The notes below the pieces were generated by a model. That model was not told where the DNA came from. It was given only the letters and a program-made list of their open reading frames with translations, and searched no databases. Below, piece after piece: positions 1 through 9,214 of a DNA stretch of 64,000 bases. Source of the stretch: Bacteroidales bacterium (GTDB taxonomy: Bacteria; Bacteroidota; Bacteroidia; Bacteroidales; P3); NCBI GenBank assembly GCA_024400495.1, contig JAKSMR010000004.1:1-64000 (forward strand), written 5' to 3'. Position 1 is the stretch's first letter. Each line of letters opens with the position of its first letter. A program made the translations under genes and the position numbers.

Positions 1-177
1 TGCTATGAAAAAATGGTGAACTGTCTCCGCGATAGTAACTGCCAACAGGTATATAGTTGCCTTTTCTTATCGGTAGGGATGTTGTTGAAGGTATCAACAA
101 CTTGGCTGATATCGGCTGTGGTGAAACTACTGTTGCTGTTGTCAAATACATCAAATAATTTTTTCAAAAAGCAATAA
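1..177 (+). CDS. 3' end of an unidentified reading frame entering from the left edge (partial, doubtful)
   Basis: A frame is open from base 1 to the TAA at 175-177 (58 codons). Its first half looks protein-like, with several cysteines. Its second half becomes a monotonous Leu/Val/Ser run, while another frame over about 57-158 gives a more balanced tail ending in VVKYIK. This would fit a degenerate or frameshifted gene end, but the piece is too short to recognise. No function is proposed. Confidence 0.2.
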   Translation, partial: CYEKMVNCLRDSNCQQVYSCLFLSVGMLLKVSTTWLISAVVKLLLLLSNTSNNFFKKQ

Positions 178-492
178 ACCAATGCTGTATGATATCATAA
201 ACCCCATATTATCTATATCTAAGTTGTATTTCATTGGACCGGGGACAAAATTCCTAAAAATATCCAAGTTTGGTCCCCAAAATCATTGGTCGGACTTTCC
301 GGCCTAATCTTTGCTTTCTTTTGGATGTGCTTTTAAACGAATAGAGTTTCCGTGTTTCGATTAAAACCGAAGGAGTTTGCTGTCGACAAGTATGTTGCCC
401 CTTTTTCAATCTATTATTAGGGTTTTCTTGGTACGAATGCAAGCCAGGGGGCATTCTATAGGATAGGGTCTTCTTGGTGCGCTATTTTACTA
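178..492. other. intergenic stretch downstream of the sensor kinase
   Basis: AT-rich stretch with no convincing gene; a 66-codon minus-strand frame at 254-454 has no recognisable features. GGGGAC at 241-246 pairs with GTCCCC at 273-278, a weak hairpin that could end the minus-strand kinase transcript. No response-regulator gene or remnant is visible where one would be expected after the kinase. Confidence 0.4.
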
Positions 493-2016
493 CTAGAGGA
501 TTGGTAGAGAAACCGTGAATGTTGAGCCTCTCCCAATCTCGCTGTCTACGGAGATTGTACCATGGTGTAGTTTTACTATTTGAGATACGTAGTTTAATCC
601 GATACCGAATCCTTTCACGTCGTGGACGTCTCCTGTGGAAACTCGATAGAATTTTTCAAATATATGAGCCTGGGCTTCTTTGCTGATTCCCATTCCAGAA
701 TCTTGTACAGAAAGAATCAGGTTGTTGCCTTCGTTTCTAGTGGTAAGGGTTATTTCTACTTTGTCTGGTGAGTATTTTATTGCGTTGTCGATTAGGTTGT
801 ATACCATGTTTGTAATATGCAGCTCGTCTGCAATCAGTATTGAAGGAGAAGCCTCGAGGTTGGTTGTGAGGGTTCCTTTCCTATTGCGAATACAAAGTGC
901 AAAACTTTTCTTTACGGATTGGATTATAGGATGAATGTCAATCTCTTGTGGATGGATAGAGAAGTTCTTGTTGGACATCTTTGAACTTTGGAGAATTGTT
1001 TCTGCTAGCATCCTCATTCTTCGGTTCTCTTCCCCAATGATATTTAGATAGGTGTCTCTCATTGTGTCGTCACAACCTATACTCTTGTCTTGTAGCATCT
1101 CGCAGGCAAGCCCGATAGAGGCTATAGGCGTTTTGATTTCGTGTGTCATGTTGTTGATGAAGTCGTTCTTCATTTCATCTAGCCTACGTTGGTTGTTGTT
1201 GATGCGTATGGAGATGATGAACAAAATGATGATGATGATGATAAGAACAAAGCTTAACATAATCTGGAGTGTGAGGTCGGTCTGCAGCGCAAATAGTCCG
1301 GTTGGGAATAGAAGGACTATGTAGTAATCTCCAACAGAAGAGAGTCCGTTTGGGTGAAAACTATATCGGTAGGGTGAGTTGAGGAGATTGTTGATTTTTG
1401 TGCTGTCGCTGCAGAAAATCATATGGTCGTTTGATGCTTGCATCACCCCGATTGTCGGGGTGATATTGATACCATATTCAACTAGTTGTTCGTTGATCAG
1501 AGTGTCGAGCAATTCATAGTTGAAGGCTTCGTTGGTCATCAGATTGTCACTCACATAGGCGGATAGTTCGTTGATAAACTGATCATAGAATACGGATCCG
1601 TCGGTAAGTTTGTTTCTGTTGGCCAGCAATATATTGTATTGGTCGATAAGTGCCTTCTCCTCGGAGGTGGTTTTTGCCTGCGGAAGAATCAAGAGGCTGT
1701 CTTTGTCGGTAAAGGCAATGCGTGTAGAGTCGAAGAAGAGGCCGATGTTGTCGTGTGTGAGGTTGGTCATTCTGTTGCTTAGTTCCTCGATGCGCTTGTA
1801 TTTGAGTAGTTTGTATCTGTCCTTTTGTCCAATATAGTCTTCCACCTTGAGTCGGTTTAGCTGGTCCAGCACGTCCTTCATCGCGTTGTTGACGCTGATG
1901 TCGAATAGATTAGTACTGATGTCGGTGGTTTTCTTTGTTTGAAATACCTGGATGGCCACCAAGCAGCTGGCTGTAATGGCAAATATGGCGATAACGACGA
2001 TATAGCTACGTTTCAT
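493..2016 (-). CDS. RprX-like membrane sensor histidine kinase
   Basis: Two-component sensor kinase of 507 residues. Transmembrane helices at about residues 5-25 and 250-271 bracket a periplasmic sensor region of about 220 residues. The cytoplasmic part has the H-box MTHEIKTP with the phospho-accepting His at 292, then N-box LIDNAIKYS, G1 DSGMGI, F-box FEKFYR and G2 GFGIGL, so it should be catalytically competent. The layout matches RprX-type kinases of Bacteroidales, which are usually followed by an OmpR-type regulator; none follows here within 490 bp. It is divergent from pyrG across a 220-bp gap. Base composition is visibly lower in G+C than most of the window. The signal sensed is unknown. 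Confidence 0.85.
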   Translation of the reverse strand: MKRSYIVVIAIFAITASCLVAIQVFQTKKTTDISTNLFDISVNNAMKDVLDQLNRLKVEDYIGQKDRYKLLKYKRIEELSNRMTNLTHDNIGLFFDSTRIAFTDKDSLLILPQAKTTSEEKALIDQYNILLANRNKLTDGSVFYDQFINELSAYVSDNLMTNEAFNYELLDTLINEQLVEYGINITPTIGVMQASNDHMIFCSDSTKINNLLNSPYRYSFHPNGLSSVGDYYIVLLFPTGLFALQTDLTLQIMLSFVLIIIIIILFIISIRINNNQRRLDEMKNDFINNMTHEIKTPIASIGLACEMLQDKSIGCDDTMRDTYLNIIGEENRRMRMLAETILQSSKMSNKNFSIHPQEIDIHPIIQSVKKSFALCIRNRKGTLTTNLEASPSILIADELHITNMVYNLIDNAIKYSPDKVEITLTTRNEGNNLILSVQDSGMGISKEAQAHIFEKFYRVSTGDVHDVKGFGIGLNYVSQIVKLHHGTISVDSEIGRGSTFTVSLPIL

Positions 2017-2107
2017 AATTAATGTATTCTATATTATAATAACGATAAAACCTTCGGTTTTGTTTCTGATGGTTGAAAAAATGTGGATATTTTATTTGAA
2101 CGAATGC

Positions 2108-2137
2108 TTGCTTTTTGTCGAAAAAAGTGTATCTTTG
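2108..2137 (+). promoter_or_regulatory. Bacteroidota-type promoter for pyrG-mtnN-luxS
   Basis: The -7 box TATCTTTG lies at 2130-2137 and a -33 TTG at 2108-2110, 19 bp apart, matching the Bacteroidota sigma-ABfr consensus. The predicted start is about 95 bp before the pyrG ATG, leaving a leader in which I see no riboswitch or attenuator. Confidence 0.6.
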
Positions 2138-2233
2138 CAAAATAAACAAGTTTCCTCATATACGGCCTTTTGTTTGTGCAACTTGCGGTATATTAGGAAA
2201 TAATGATATTTTTGATAACAATAAAACCTCTAG

Positions 2234-3847
<1,614 letters not shown>

Positions 3848-4516
3848 ATGAAAGTTGGCGTAATCATACCGATGGACTCCGAATATCGCCAGATGCAGCA
3901 GCTGCTTGGTGGCGATGCTGGAGTGTTGGGTGCAAACGATGTCGTGCTTTGCCGTTGTGGGATTGGCAAGGTGAATGCGGCGCTTGGAGCTCAGCGATTT
4001 ATCAACGAGCATCATCCCGACTGCATCATCAATACCGGTGTGGCAGGTGGCATCGATTGTGGATTACGTGTTATGGATGTTGTTGTGGCGCAAGAGTGCG
4101 TGTATCACGATGTTTGGTGTGGCGAACCCAATGCCAAAGGACAGGTTCAGGGGATGCCTGAACGTTATCCGAGCAACGATACCTTGTTCCGTTGCGCGCT
4201 CTCTGTCGAAGGTCCGATAAAAGGTGGCCTGATTTGTACTGGGGATCAATTTATTACTAACGAGGATGCTCTGAAGGTGATAAAGAATAATTTCCCTTCG
4301 GGATTGGCTGTGGATATGGAGTCGTGTGCGATTGCGCACACCTGCTATGTCAACAAAGTGCCGTTTCTTGCCGTCCGTATCATTAGCGACATCCCCTCCG
4401 AAGCCAAAACGGCTGAAGATCATAAGATCCAGTACGATAACTTCTGGGCAACAATAGGGGACAATTCGTTTGTGAACATCAAACGACTCCTGGAAGCGCT
4501 ACCCCAGAATCTATAA
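3848..4516 (+). CDS. mtnN: 5'-methylthioadenosine/S-adenosylhomocysteine nucleosidase
   Basis: Cleaves adenine from S-adenosylhomocysteine and methylthioadenosine; with LuxS it detoxifies SAH and feeds AI-2 formation. The 222-residue PNP/UDP-phosphorylase fold shows Glu12 in PMDSE, the NTGVAGG motif, the substrate-site Glu158 in VDMESCA, and catalytic Asp181 in RIISDIPS. The ATG abuts the pyrG stop and luxS starts 19 bp downstream. This mtnN-luxS pair forms a complete two-step route from SAH to homocysteine plus DPD. Confidence 0.95.
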   Translation: MKVGVIIPMDSEYRQMQQLLGGDAGVLGANDVVLCRCGIGKVNAALGAQRFINEHHPDCIINTGVAGGIDCGLRVMDVVVAQECVYHDVWCGEPNAKGQVQGMPERYPSNDTLFRCALSVEGPIKGGLICTGDQFITNEDALKVIKNNFPSGLAVDMESCAIAHTCYVNKVPFLAVRIISDIPSEAKTAEDHKIQYDNFWATIGDNSFVNIKRLLEALPQNL

Positions 4517-4535
4517 CCTTAAACCGAATTGCAAA

Positions 4536-5051
4536 ATGGAAGTAATACCCTCATTCCTAATCGATCATACCAATCTTAAGCCCGGCATCTATATTTCGCG
4601 TCAGGACAAAGTCGGCGAAACAGAGATGTTCACGACCTATGATATCCGCATGACCGAACCCAATAAAGAACCTGCAGTTGCTCCTTCGGCTCTTCACACC
4701 ATCGAGCATCTCGTCGCAACCTATCTCCGCAACAAGGAAGGTTGGAAAGATAATGTGATTTATTGGGGACCAATGGGCTGTTTGACGGGTAACTATCTTA
4801 TACTGAAAGGAGAATATAGTCCGATGGCTATTCGCGACCTGATGTTGGAGGCTTTTGAGTTTGTGGCTGGTTATGAAGGCGAAGTCCCCGGAACGACTCC
4901 CGAAACGTGCGGAAACTGTCTCCTTCACGACCTTCCTATGGCCAAATGGGAGGCGAGCCGTTATATCGGTCGATTGAAGAATGATTTTCATTGCGAATAC
5001 GCTCAATTCCAACGCCCTGAAGCCGATGGAATGGTGTTTCACGATGCATAA
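4536..5051 (+). CDS. luxS: S-ribosylhomocysteine lyase (AI-2 synthase)
   Basis: Converts S-ribosylhomocysteine to homocysteine and DPD, the precursor of autoinducer-2. The 171-residue protein has the iron/zinc-binding HTIEH motif (His54, Glu57, His58), the catalytic Cys82 in GPMGCLTG, and the third metal ligand Cys125 in TPETCGNC. Length and motifs are those of a complete active LuxS. It follows mtnN directly, which supplies its substrate. The 156 bp between its stop and the next tRNA show no clear terminator. Confidence 0.97.
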   Translation: MEVIPSFLIDHTNLKPGIYISRQDKVGETEMFTTYDIRMTEPNKEPAVAPSALHTIEHLVATYLRNKEGWKDNVIYWGPMGCLTGNYLILKGEYSPMAIRDLMLEAFEFVAGYEGEVPGTTPETCGNCLLHDLPMAKWEASRYIGRLKNDFHCEYAQFQRPEADGMVFHDA

Positions 5052-5207
5052 GAGAGAGGGTAGGCGGCTTCTAGCGTCCTAGTAGGCAGGTATTAACCAG
5101 GCAGCAGCCATACAAATTTGACTGGCTACAGTAAGAGAGGCCTACGGTAGGTCCCAAGAAGCAAATAGAGAAGAAAGAAATATTAAAAGGTTCGATATAG
5201 AACCAAT

Positions 5208-5281
5208 GGCCCCTTAGTTCAGCTGAATAGAACGTTGGATTCCGGTTCCAAAAGTCGAGGGTTTGAATCCCCCAGGGGTCA
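5208..5281 (+). tRNA. tRNA-Arg (anticodon CCG)
   Basis: Cloverleaf with acceptor GGCCCCT/AGGGGTC, D-arm TTAGTTCAGCTGAATAG, anticodon stem TTGGA/TCCAA enclosing TTCCGGT (anticodon CCG), T-arm GAGGG-TTTGAAT-CCCCC and discriminator A. The 3' CCA is not encoded, which is normal in Bacteroidota. It reads the CGG arginine codon. Confidence 0.93.
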
Positions 5282-5475
5282 CAAAGAACATAACCAAGAG
5301 CAGAGCGCAAGCTCTGTTCTGTATTCCAATACTAAAAGCCTGTCAACACGCATTTTGCCTTTATCGTTTGTTTATTGATCCAAGCAAACGATTTGTGCTG
5401 AGGCCTATAAAGGCTGTTTTGTGGAGAGAAAGGCGGATGGGGGGGCGTAATAAAAAAAGAATAAAACAATCAACA

Positions 5476-6414
5476 ATGGACTACATAAGGAAGACTTTTA
5501 TAAACACAAAGCCGGCAGGGCAGATACTCGGGCTCTTTATCCTGGCATTCATGGGATTTACTGTCGCTTCGGGAATTGCGATGGTTGTCACGCTCGTGTG
5601 GGATGAAACGTTCTCCTACTCTCAGGTGGGGCAAGTGATCTCGTCGACCTTTTTGTTTCTGGTTCCTGCGGTTGTTGCAGCTTGGTTGTTCTATCCCAAT
5701 CCTAAAAGAACGCTTCGGCTGAATGGCGGGAAGGACAAATGGCTGTTGGCGTTGTTGTCGGTAGTCTTAATGGCGCTCATAATGCCTTGCACCCAACGGA
5801 TAGCAGAGTGGAATACGGGGTGGCATCTTCCTGAGTCTATGGCGTCTGTAGAAGAAATATTGCGCTCGATAACCGAGATGTCGGAGGGCCTTCTTACCCG
5901 TTGGTTGAACCAACCCACCCTTGGAGCATTGCTGGTAAATCTTTTCGTCGTGGCTCTATGTCCTGCCGTGATGGAGGAGCTTTTCTTCCGGGGATGCCTG
6001 CAACATATGCTGGCGGAGTGGCTCAAACGCCCTTGGTTGGCAATCTTGATAGCCGCTGTGATTTTCAGCCTTTTCCATGGCGATATCTTCGGCTTTGTGC
6101 CTCGTTTTCTGCTTGGATGTGTGTTGGGTTTCATGTTCTATAGCACAAATAGCATAGTTCCAAATATTTGCGCACATTTTTTCAATAACGCAACAGTTGT
6201 GGTTATGTATTGTCTGGCTGCCAACGGAGTGATTGATCTCGAAATGGCGGAAAATACGTCCTTTCCTGCTGTAGTTGTGATTGTTACGCTTGTTTTTGCT
6301 GTAGGAGGCTTTGTGTTGCTGTACAAAATAACACGAAAAACAGAAAAAGAAAAGGCAAGTGCCGGATATTCAGTAGTGTTAGAGGATGGTGAGGATGTAC
6401 AAAGTAAAAAATAA
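5476..6414 (+). CDS. CPBP family intramembrane glutamic-type protease
   Basis: Multi-pass membrane protein of 312 residues in the CPBP (CAAX protease and bacteriocin-processing) family. The family motifs are present: EELFFRG (EExxxR), then SLFHGDIFGF and the final AHFFNN, which together form the active site within the membrane. The frame opens earlier, but the upstream ATG at 5263 lies inside tRNA-Arg; the ATG at 5476 (MDYIRK) is the sensible start. Substrates in bacteria are mostly unknown; roles in processing of surface or peptide products are known for some relatives. A charged tail follows the last helix. Confidence 0.85.
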   Translation: MDYIRKTFINTKPAGQILGLFILAFMGFTVASGIAMVVTLVWDETFSYSQVGQVISSTFLFLVPAVVAAWLFYPNPKRTLRLNGGKDKWLLALLSVVLMALIMPCTQRIAEWNTGWHLPESMASVEEILRSITEMSEGLLTRWLNQPTLGALLVNLFVVALCPAVMEELFFRGCLQHMLAEWLKRPWLAILIAAVIFSLFHGDIFGFVPRFLLGCVLGFMFYSTNSIVPNICAHFFNNATVVVMYCLAANGVIDLEMAENTSFPAVVVIVTLVFAVGGFVLLYKITRKTEKEKASAGYSVVLEDGEDVQSKK

Positions 6415-6563
6415 TTTGTGTTGCAACGTGCTGTGGTACAGCTGACTATTGCTCTGTTTGGTGGTGCTGCGCTCAATTAGTGAGAAAAAAACTTCTCCAT
6501 ATCAAAAAAAATTAGTACTTTTGCAACTCAATTTGTAGAAAAAAAGAACAAAAATATATAACA

Positions 6564-6848
6564 ATGACTAAGGCAGAAATCGTAACTGAAATTGCCAAAA
6601 GAACTGGCATCGAGAAAGTTGCTGTTATGGCAACCGTTGAGGAAATGATGGGTGTTATCAAAGATAACATGTGCAAAGGCGAGAGCGTTTATCTCCGTGG
6701 CTTTGGTAGCTTCATCATCAAGAAAAGAGCAGAGAAGACTGGCCGTAACATTTCTCAGAAAAAGACTATCATCATCCCCGCTCACAATATTCCCGCATTC
6801 AAGCCTGCTAAGACTTTCATGAGCGACGTTAAAAACGTAAAAAAATAA
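6564..6848 (+). CDS. HU/IHF family DNA-binding protein
   Basis: Nucleoid-associated protein of 94 residues that bends DNA as a dimer. It begins MTKAEIVTEIAKRTG, has the central RGFGSF motif and the basic beta-arm around RNISQKKTIIIPA that inserts into the minor groove. A -7 box TACTTTTG at 6516-6523 lies 40 bp upstream of the ATG. The COX24-like mini-gene and RNase G follow on the same strand, an arrangement I recall from other Bacteroidales. Confidence 0.93.
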   Translation: MTKAEIVTEIAKRTGIEKVAVMATVEEMMGVIKDNMCKGESVYLRGFGSFIIKKRAEKTGRNISQKKTIIIPAHNIPAFKPAKTFMSDVKNVKK

Positions 6849-6875
6849 TAATAAACTAATATAAATCTATTAATT

Positions 6876-6968
6876 ATGTGTCCTAACGGTAAAAAACACA
6901 AGCGCCACAAGATGTCTACCCACAAGCGCAAAAAACGTTTGCGTAAGAACAGACATAAGAAGAAATAA
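6876..6968 (+). CDS. COX24/AURKAIP1-like 30-residue basic protein
   Basis: A 30-residue, extremely basic protein from ATG 6876 to TAA 6966-6968, beginning MCPNGKKHKRHKMSTHKRKK and ending in a Lys/Arg/His run. It matches the small Bacteroidota family annotated as COX24/AURKAIP1-domain proteins, related to mitochondrial ribosomal protein mS38 and actinobacterial bS22. The likely role is as a small-subunit ribosome component; that is inference from the family. It starts 27 bp after the HU stop, so it is probably co-transcribed. It is short enough for automatic annotation to miss. Confidence 0.8.
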   Translation: MCPNGKKHKRHKMSTHKRKKRLRKNRHKKK

Positions 6969-7250
6969 CCGGTAGGTTTTATTTCTTTCAATCAACAACA
7001 AATACTAAAACAAATTACATGGCAGACTTGCTCTGTTGTGTAATTTGTTTTGTTTTGATCGCCTGGAGAGTTAGGGGTCGGATATATTGTGATCCTGCAT
7101 ATTCGTATGGAGACGGATAGGAGGGGGTGGTTGGCTCGGGCGTATTAATGCTAATGAATGACAACAATATAGGATTCGAAATGTTTGGGTGTCCCGGTCT
7201 TGTTGCCTGGCACTCCGAAAGGAATCCAATCTGAATAAGCACAATTTATA

Positions 7251-8801
7251 ATGAATAAAGAACTAGTAATTTCATCCTCGGCAGAGGAAACCCAGATTGC
7301 CCTCATGGAAGACAAGCAACTGGTGGAGCTGCACAAGGAGAAGAACAACGCCCATTTTACTGTGGGTGATATATTTGTGGGAAAAATCAGCAAGATAATG
7401 TCTGGCCTTAACGCAGCCTTCGTTGATGTGGGCGGCGACAAGGACGGCTTTGCTCATTATCTTGATTTCGGCCCTCAGTTCAACTCGTTTAACAAGTATC
7501 TTAAGCTGGCCATGAATGGCGACGCCTCGATGTGCACCTTGGAGAATTTCAAGATGGAGAAGGTGTTTGAAAAGGGGGGTAATCTTGCTGATGTTCTGAA
7601 AGTTGGCCAGTATGTTGTTGCTCAGATCACGAAGGAGCCTATCTCTACCAAAGGTCCAAAGCTTACGGGAGATATTTCTCTTGCAGGACGTTATCTGGTT
7701 CTGGTTCCGTTCTCAAACAAGGTCTCTATTTCTGCCAAAATCAAGGATAAGGAGGAACGTAAACGTATCCAGCGACTTATACAAAGCATCCGTCCTCAAA
7801 ACTTCGGTATTATAGCCCGTACTATTTCTGAAGGAAGGAGTGTTGCCGAACTTGACGGAGATCTGAAGAATCTACTCGACGAATGGGCTTCGATGACAAA
7901 GAAACTCAAAACGATCAACTCTCCTTCGAAGATCCATGCTGAGCCTAGCGCGGCTTCGGCTCTGTTGAGGGATGTGTTGACGGACGAGTTCAATACGGTC
8001 TATACCGACAGTCCTCAGACGTATGAGGAGGTGCGAGGCTATCTGCGTTCCATCGCTCCCGACAAGGAGGATATCGTGCGTTTGTATAAGATGCAGACTC
8101 CAATTTTTGAACAGTTTGGTATCCAACGTGATATCCGTCGCGCCTTTGGAAAGATCGTAACCATCCGCTCGGGTGTTTATCTGTATATAGAACATACTGA
8201 GGCTATGAATGTTATCGATGTCAATAGCGGTAACCATATCAAAGCGGGAACGGGTCAGGAGGATACGGCTCTGCAGGTGAACATAGAGTCGGCAAAAGAG
8301 ATTGCCAGACAGCTGAGATTGAGAGATATGGGCGGTATTGTCATTGTTGACTTTGTTGATATGAACAAGGCGGAGAATAGAAAGAAGCTTTATGATGTTA
8401 TGTGTGAGGAGATGAAGAAGGATAAAGCCCGCCATACGATCCTGCCGCTCAGCAAGTTCGGCCTCATGCAGATTACTCGTCAGAGAGTTCGTCCGGTTAT
8501 TGAGGTTGACGACCAGGAGAAGTGTCCTTTCTGCCAAGGAACGGGAACTATCAAGTCCAGCATAGTTGTTGTGGACGAGATCGAGTCTAACCTCCGGTAT
8601 ATGTCTTCCGTTCAAGGTATGAAGAAGCTGTCAATTACCACACATCCATATATATATGCCTATCTGACAAAGGGATGGAAATCGGTAAGAAGGAAATGGC
8701 AGAAGACCTATAAGGTGAGACTGAAGATCAATCCGTCGGAAAGTATGAACTTGCTCGAATACAAGTTCCTGAACGAGGTGGGCGAGGAGATTTCTCTTTA
8801 A
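7251..8801 (+). CDS. rng: ribonuclease E/G family endoribonuclease
   Basis: Endoribonuclease acting in rRNA maturation and mRNA decay. The 516 residues carry an N-terminal S1-like RNA-binding domain (about 38-120), a 5'-sensor/DNase I-like catalytic region with the metal-binding motifs MNVIDVNSG and IVIVDFVDM, and a zinc-link CPFCQGTG near the C-terminus. It lacks the long disordered degradosome scaffold of E. coli RNase E, so it is RNase G length. The ATG at 7251 fits family length. The 282-bp gap before it holds no visible gene. Confidence 0.92.
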   Translation: MNKELVISSSAEETQIALMEDKQLVELHKEKNNAHFTVGDIFVGKISKIMSGLNAAFVDVGGDKDGFAHYLDFGPQFNSFNKYLKLAMNGDASMCTLENFKMEKVFEKGGNLADVLKVGQYVVAQITKEPISTKGPKLTGDISLAGRYLVLVPFSNKVSISAKIKDKEERKRIQRLIQSIRPQNFGIIARTISEGRSVAELDGDLKNLLDEWASMTKKLKTINSPSKIHAEPSAASALLRDVLTDEFNTVYTDSPQTYEEVRGYLRSIAPDKEDIVRLYKMQTPIFEQFGIQRDIRRAFGKIVTIRSGVYLYIEHTEAMNVIDVNSGNHIKAGTGQEDTALQVNIESAKEIARQLRLRDMGGIVIVDFVDMNKAENRKKLYDVMCEEMKKDKARHTILPLSKFGLMQITRQRVRPVIEVDDQEKCPFCQGTGTIKSSIVVVDEIESNLRYMSSVQGMKKLSITTHPYIYAYLTKGWKSVRRKWQKTYKVRLKINPSESMNLLEYKFLNEVGEEISL

Positions 8802-8866
8802 GGAATAAAACCTTCCCGAGTGAGGGCTATAAAAGCCCCTTGCGACGTGTGTGACGTTCGTGTAGC

Positions 8867-8910
8867 GTCGCATTAGCCAGTCATTAATGTCGCATCAGCC
8901 AGTCATTAGC
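8867..8910 (+). repeat. two 22-bp direct repeats
   Basis: Units at 8867-8888 and 8889-8910 differ at only two positions; each contains GTCGCAT, AGCCAGTCATTA. A third copy appears to start (GTC) and break off. They lie between rng and kamD, which are separated by 413 bp with no gene. Confidence 0.7.
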
Positions 8911-8977
8911 GTCTCGAATTTGAGAGGCTAGTGTATGGAAAATGCGTGTCTGCAATGTGGCTAGGGTAGGAGAGGAT

Positions 8978-9019
8978 GCCGCTTGGGCTGAGCCAGAAAG
9001 ATGGCTTTGTCCAAGCGGC
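8978..9019 (+). other. long stable hairpin upstream of kamD
   Basis: GCCGCTTGG (8978-8986) pairs perfectly with CCAAGCGGC (9011-9019); an inner GAGCCA/TGGCTTT stem extends it. No T-tract follows, so it is not a classical terminator. It sits about 95 bp upstream of a -7 box TAACTTTG (9113-9120) that precedes kamD, so it may belong to the rng 3' end or to an upstream transcript of kamD. Confidence 0.5.
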
Positions 9020-9214
9020 GTTATGGTGGTTGAGGGCTGGCTTGTTTGCGATGCAAAGAAACTTTTTTTTATAATATATATAAAAAGTTGCGGCTAATTC
9101 AAAAAAAATGATTAACTTTGCAGATTGATAAAAAGCGTCTTTTTGCCTTGGAAGAGGTGGAAAAGTGCGCGTTAGCAATTGAAATAAAACAAATTAATAA
9201 ATATTAATATACTT

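Noticed and set aside
8802..9214. Cobalamin riboswitch before kamD
   Set aside because: No recognisable B12-box sequence; only a hairpin and direct repeats.
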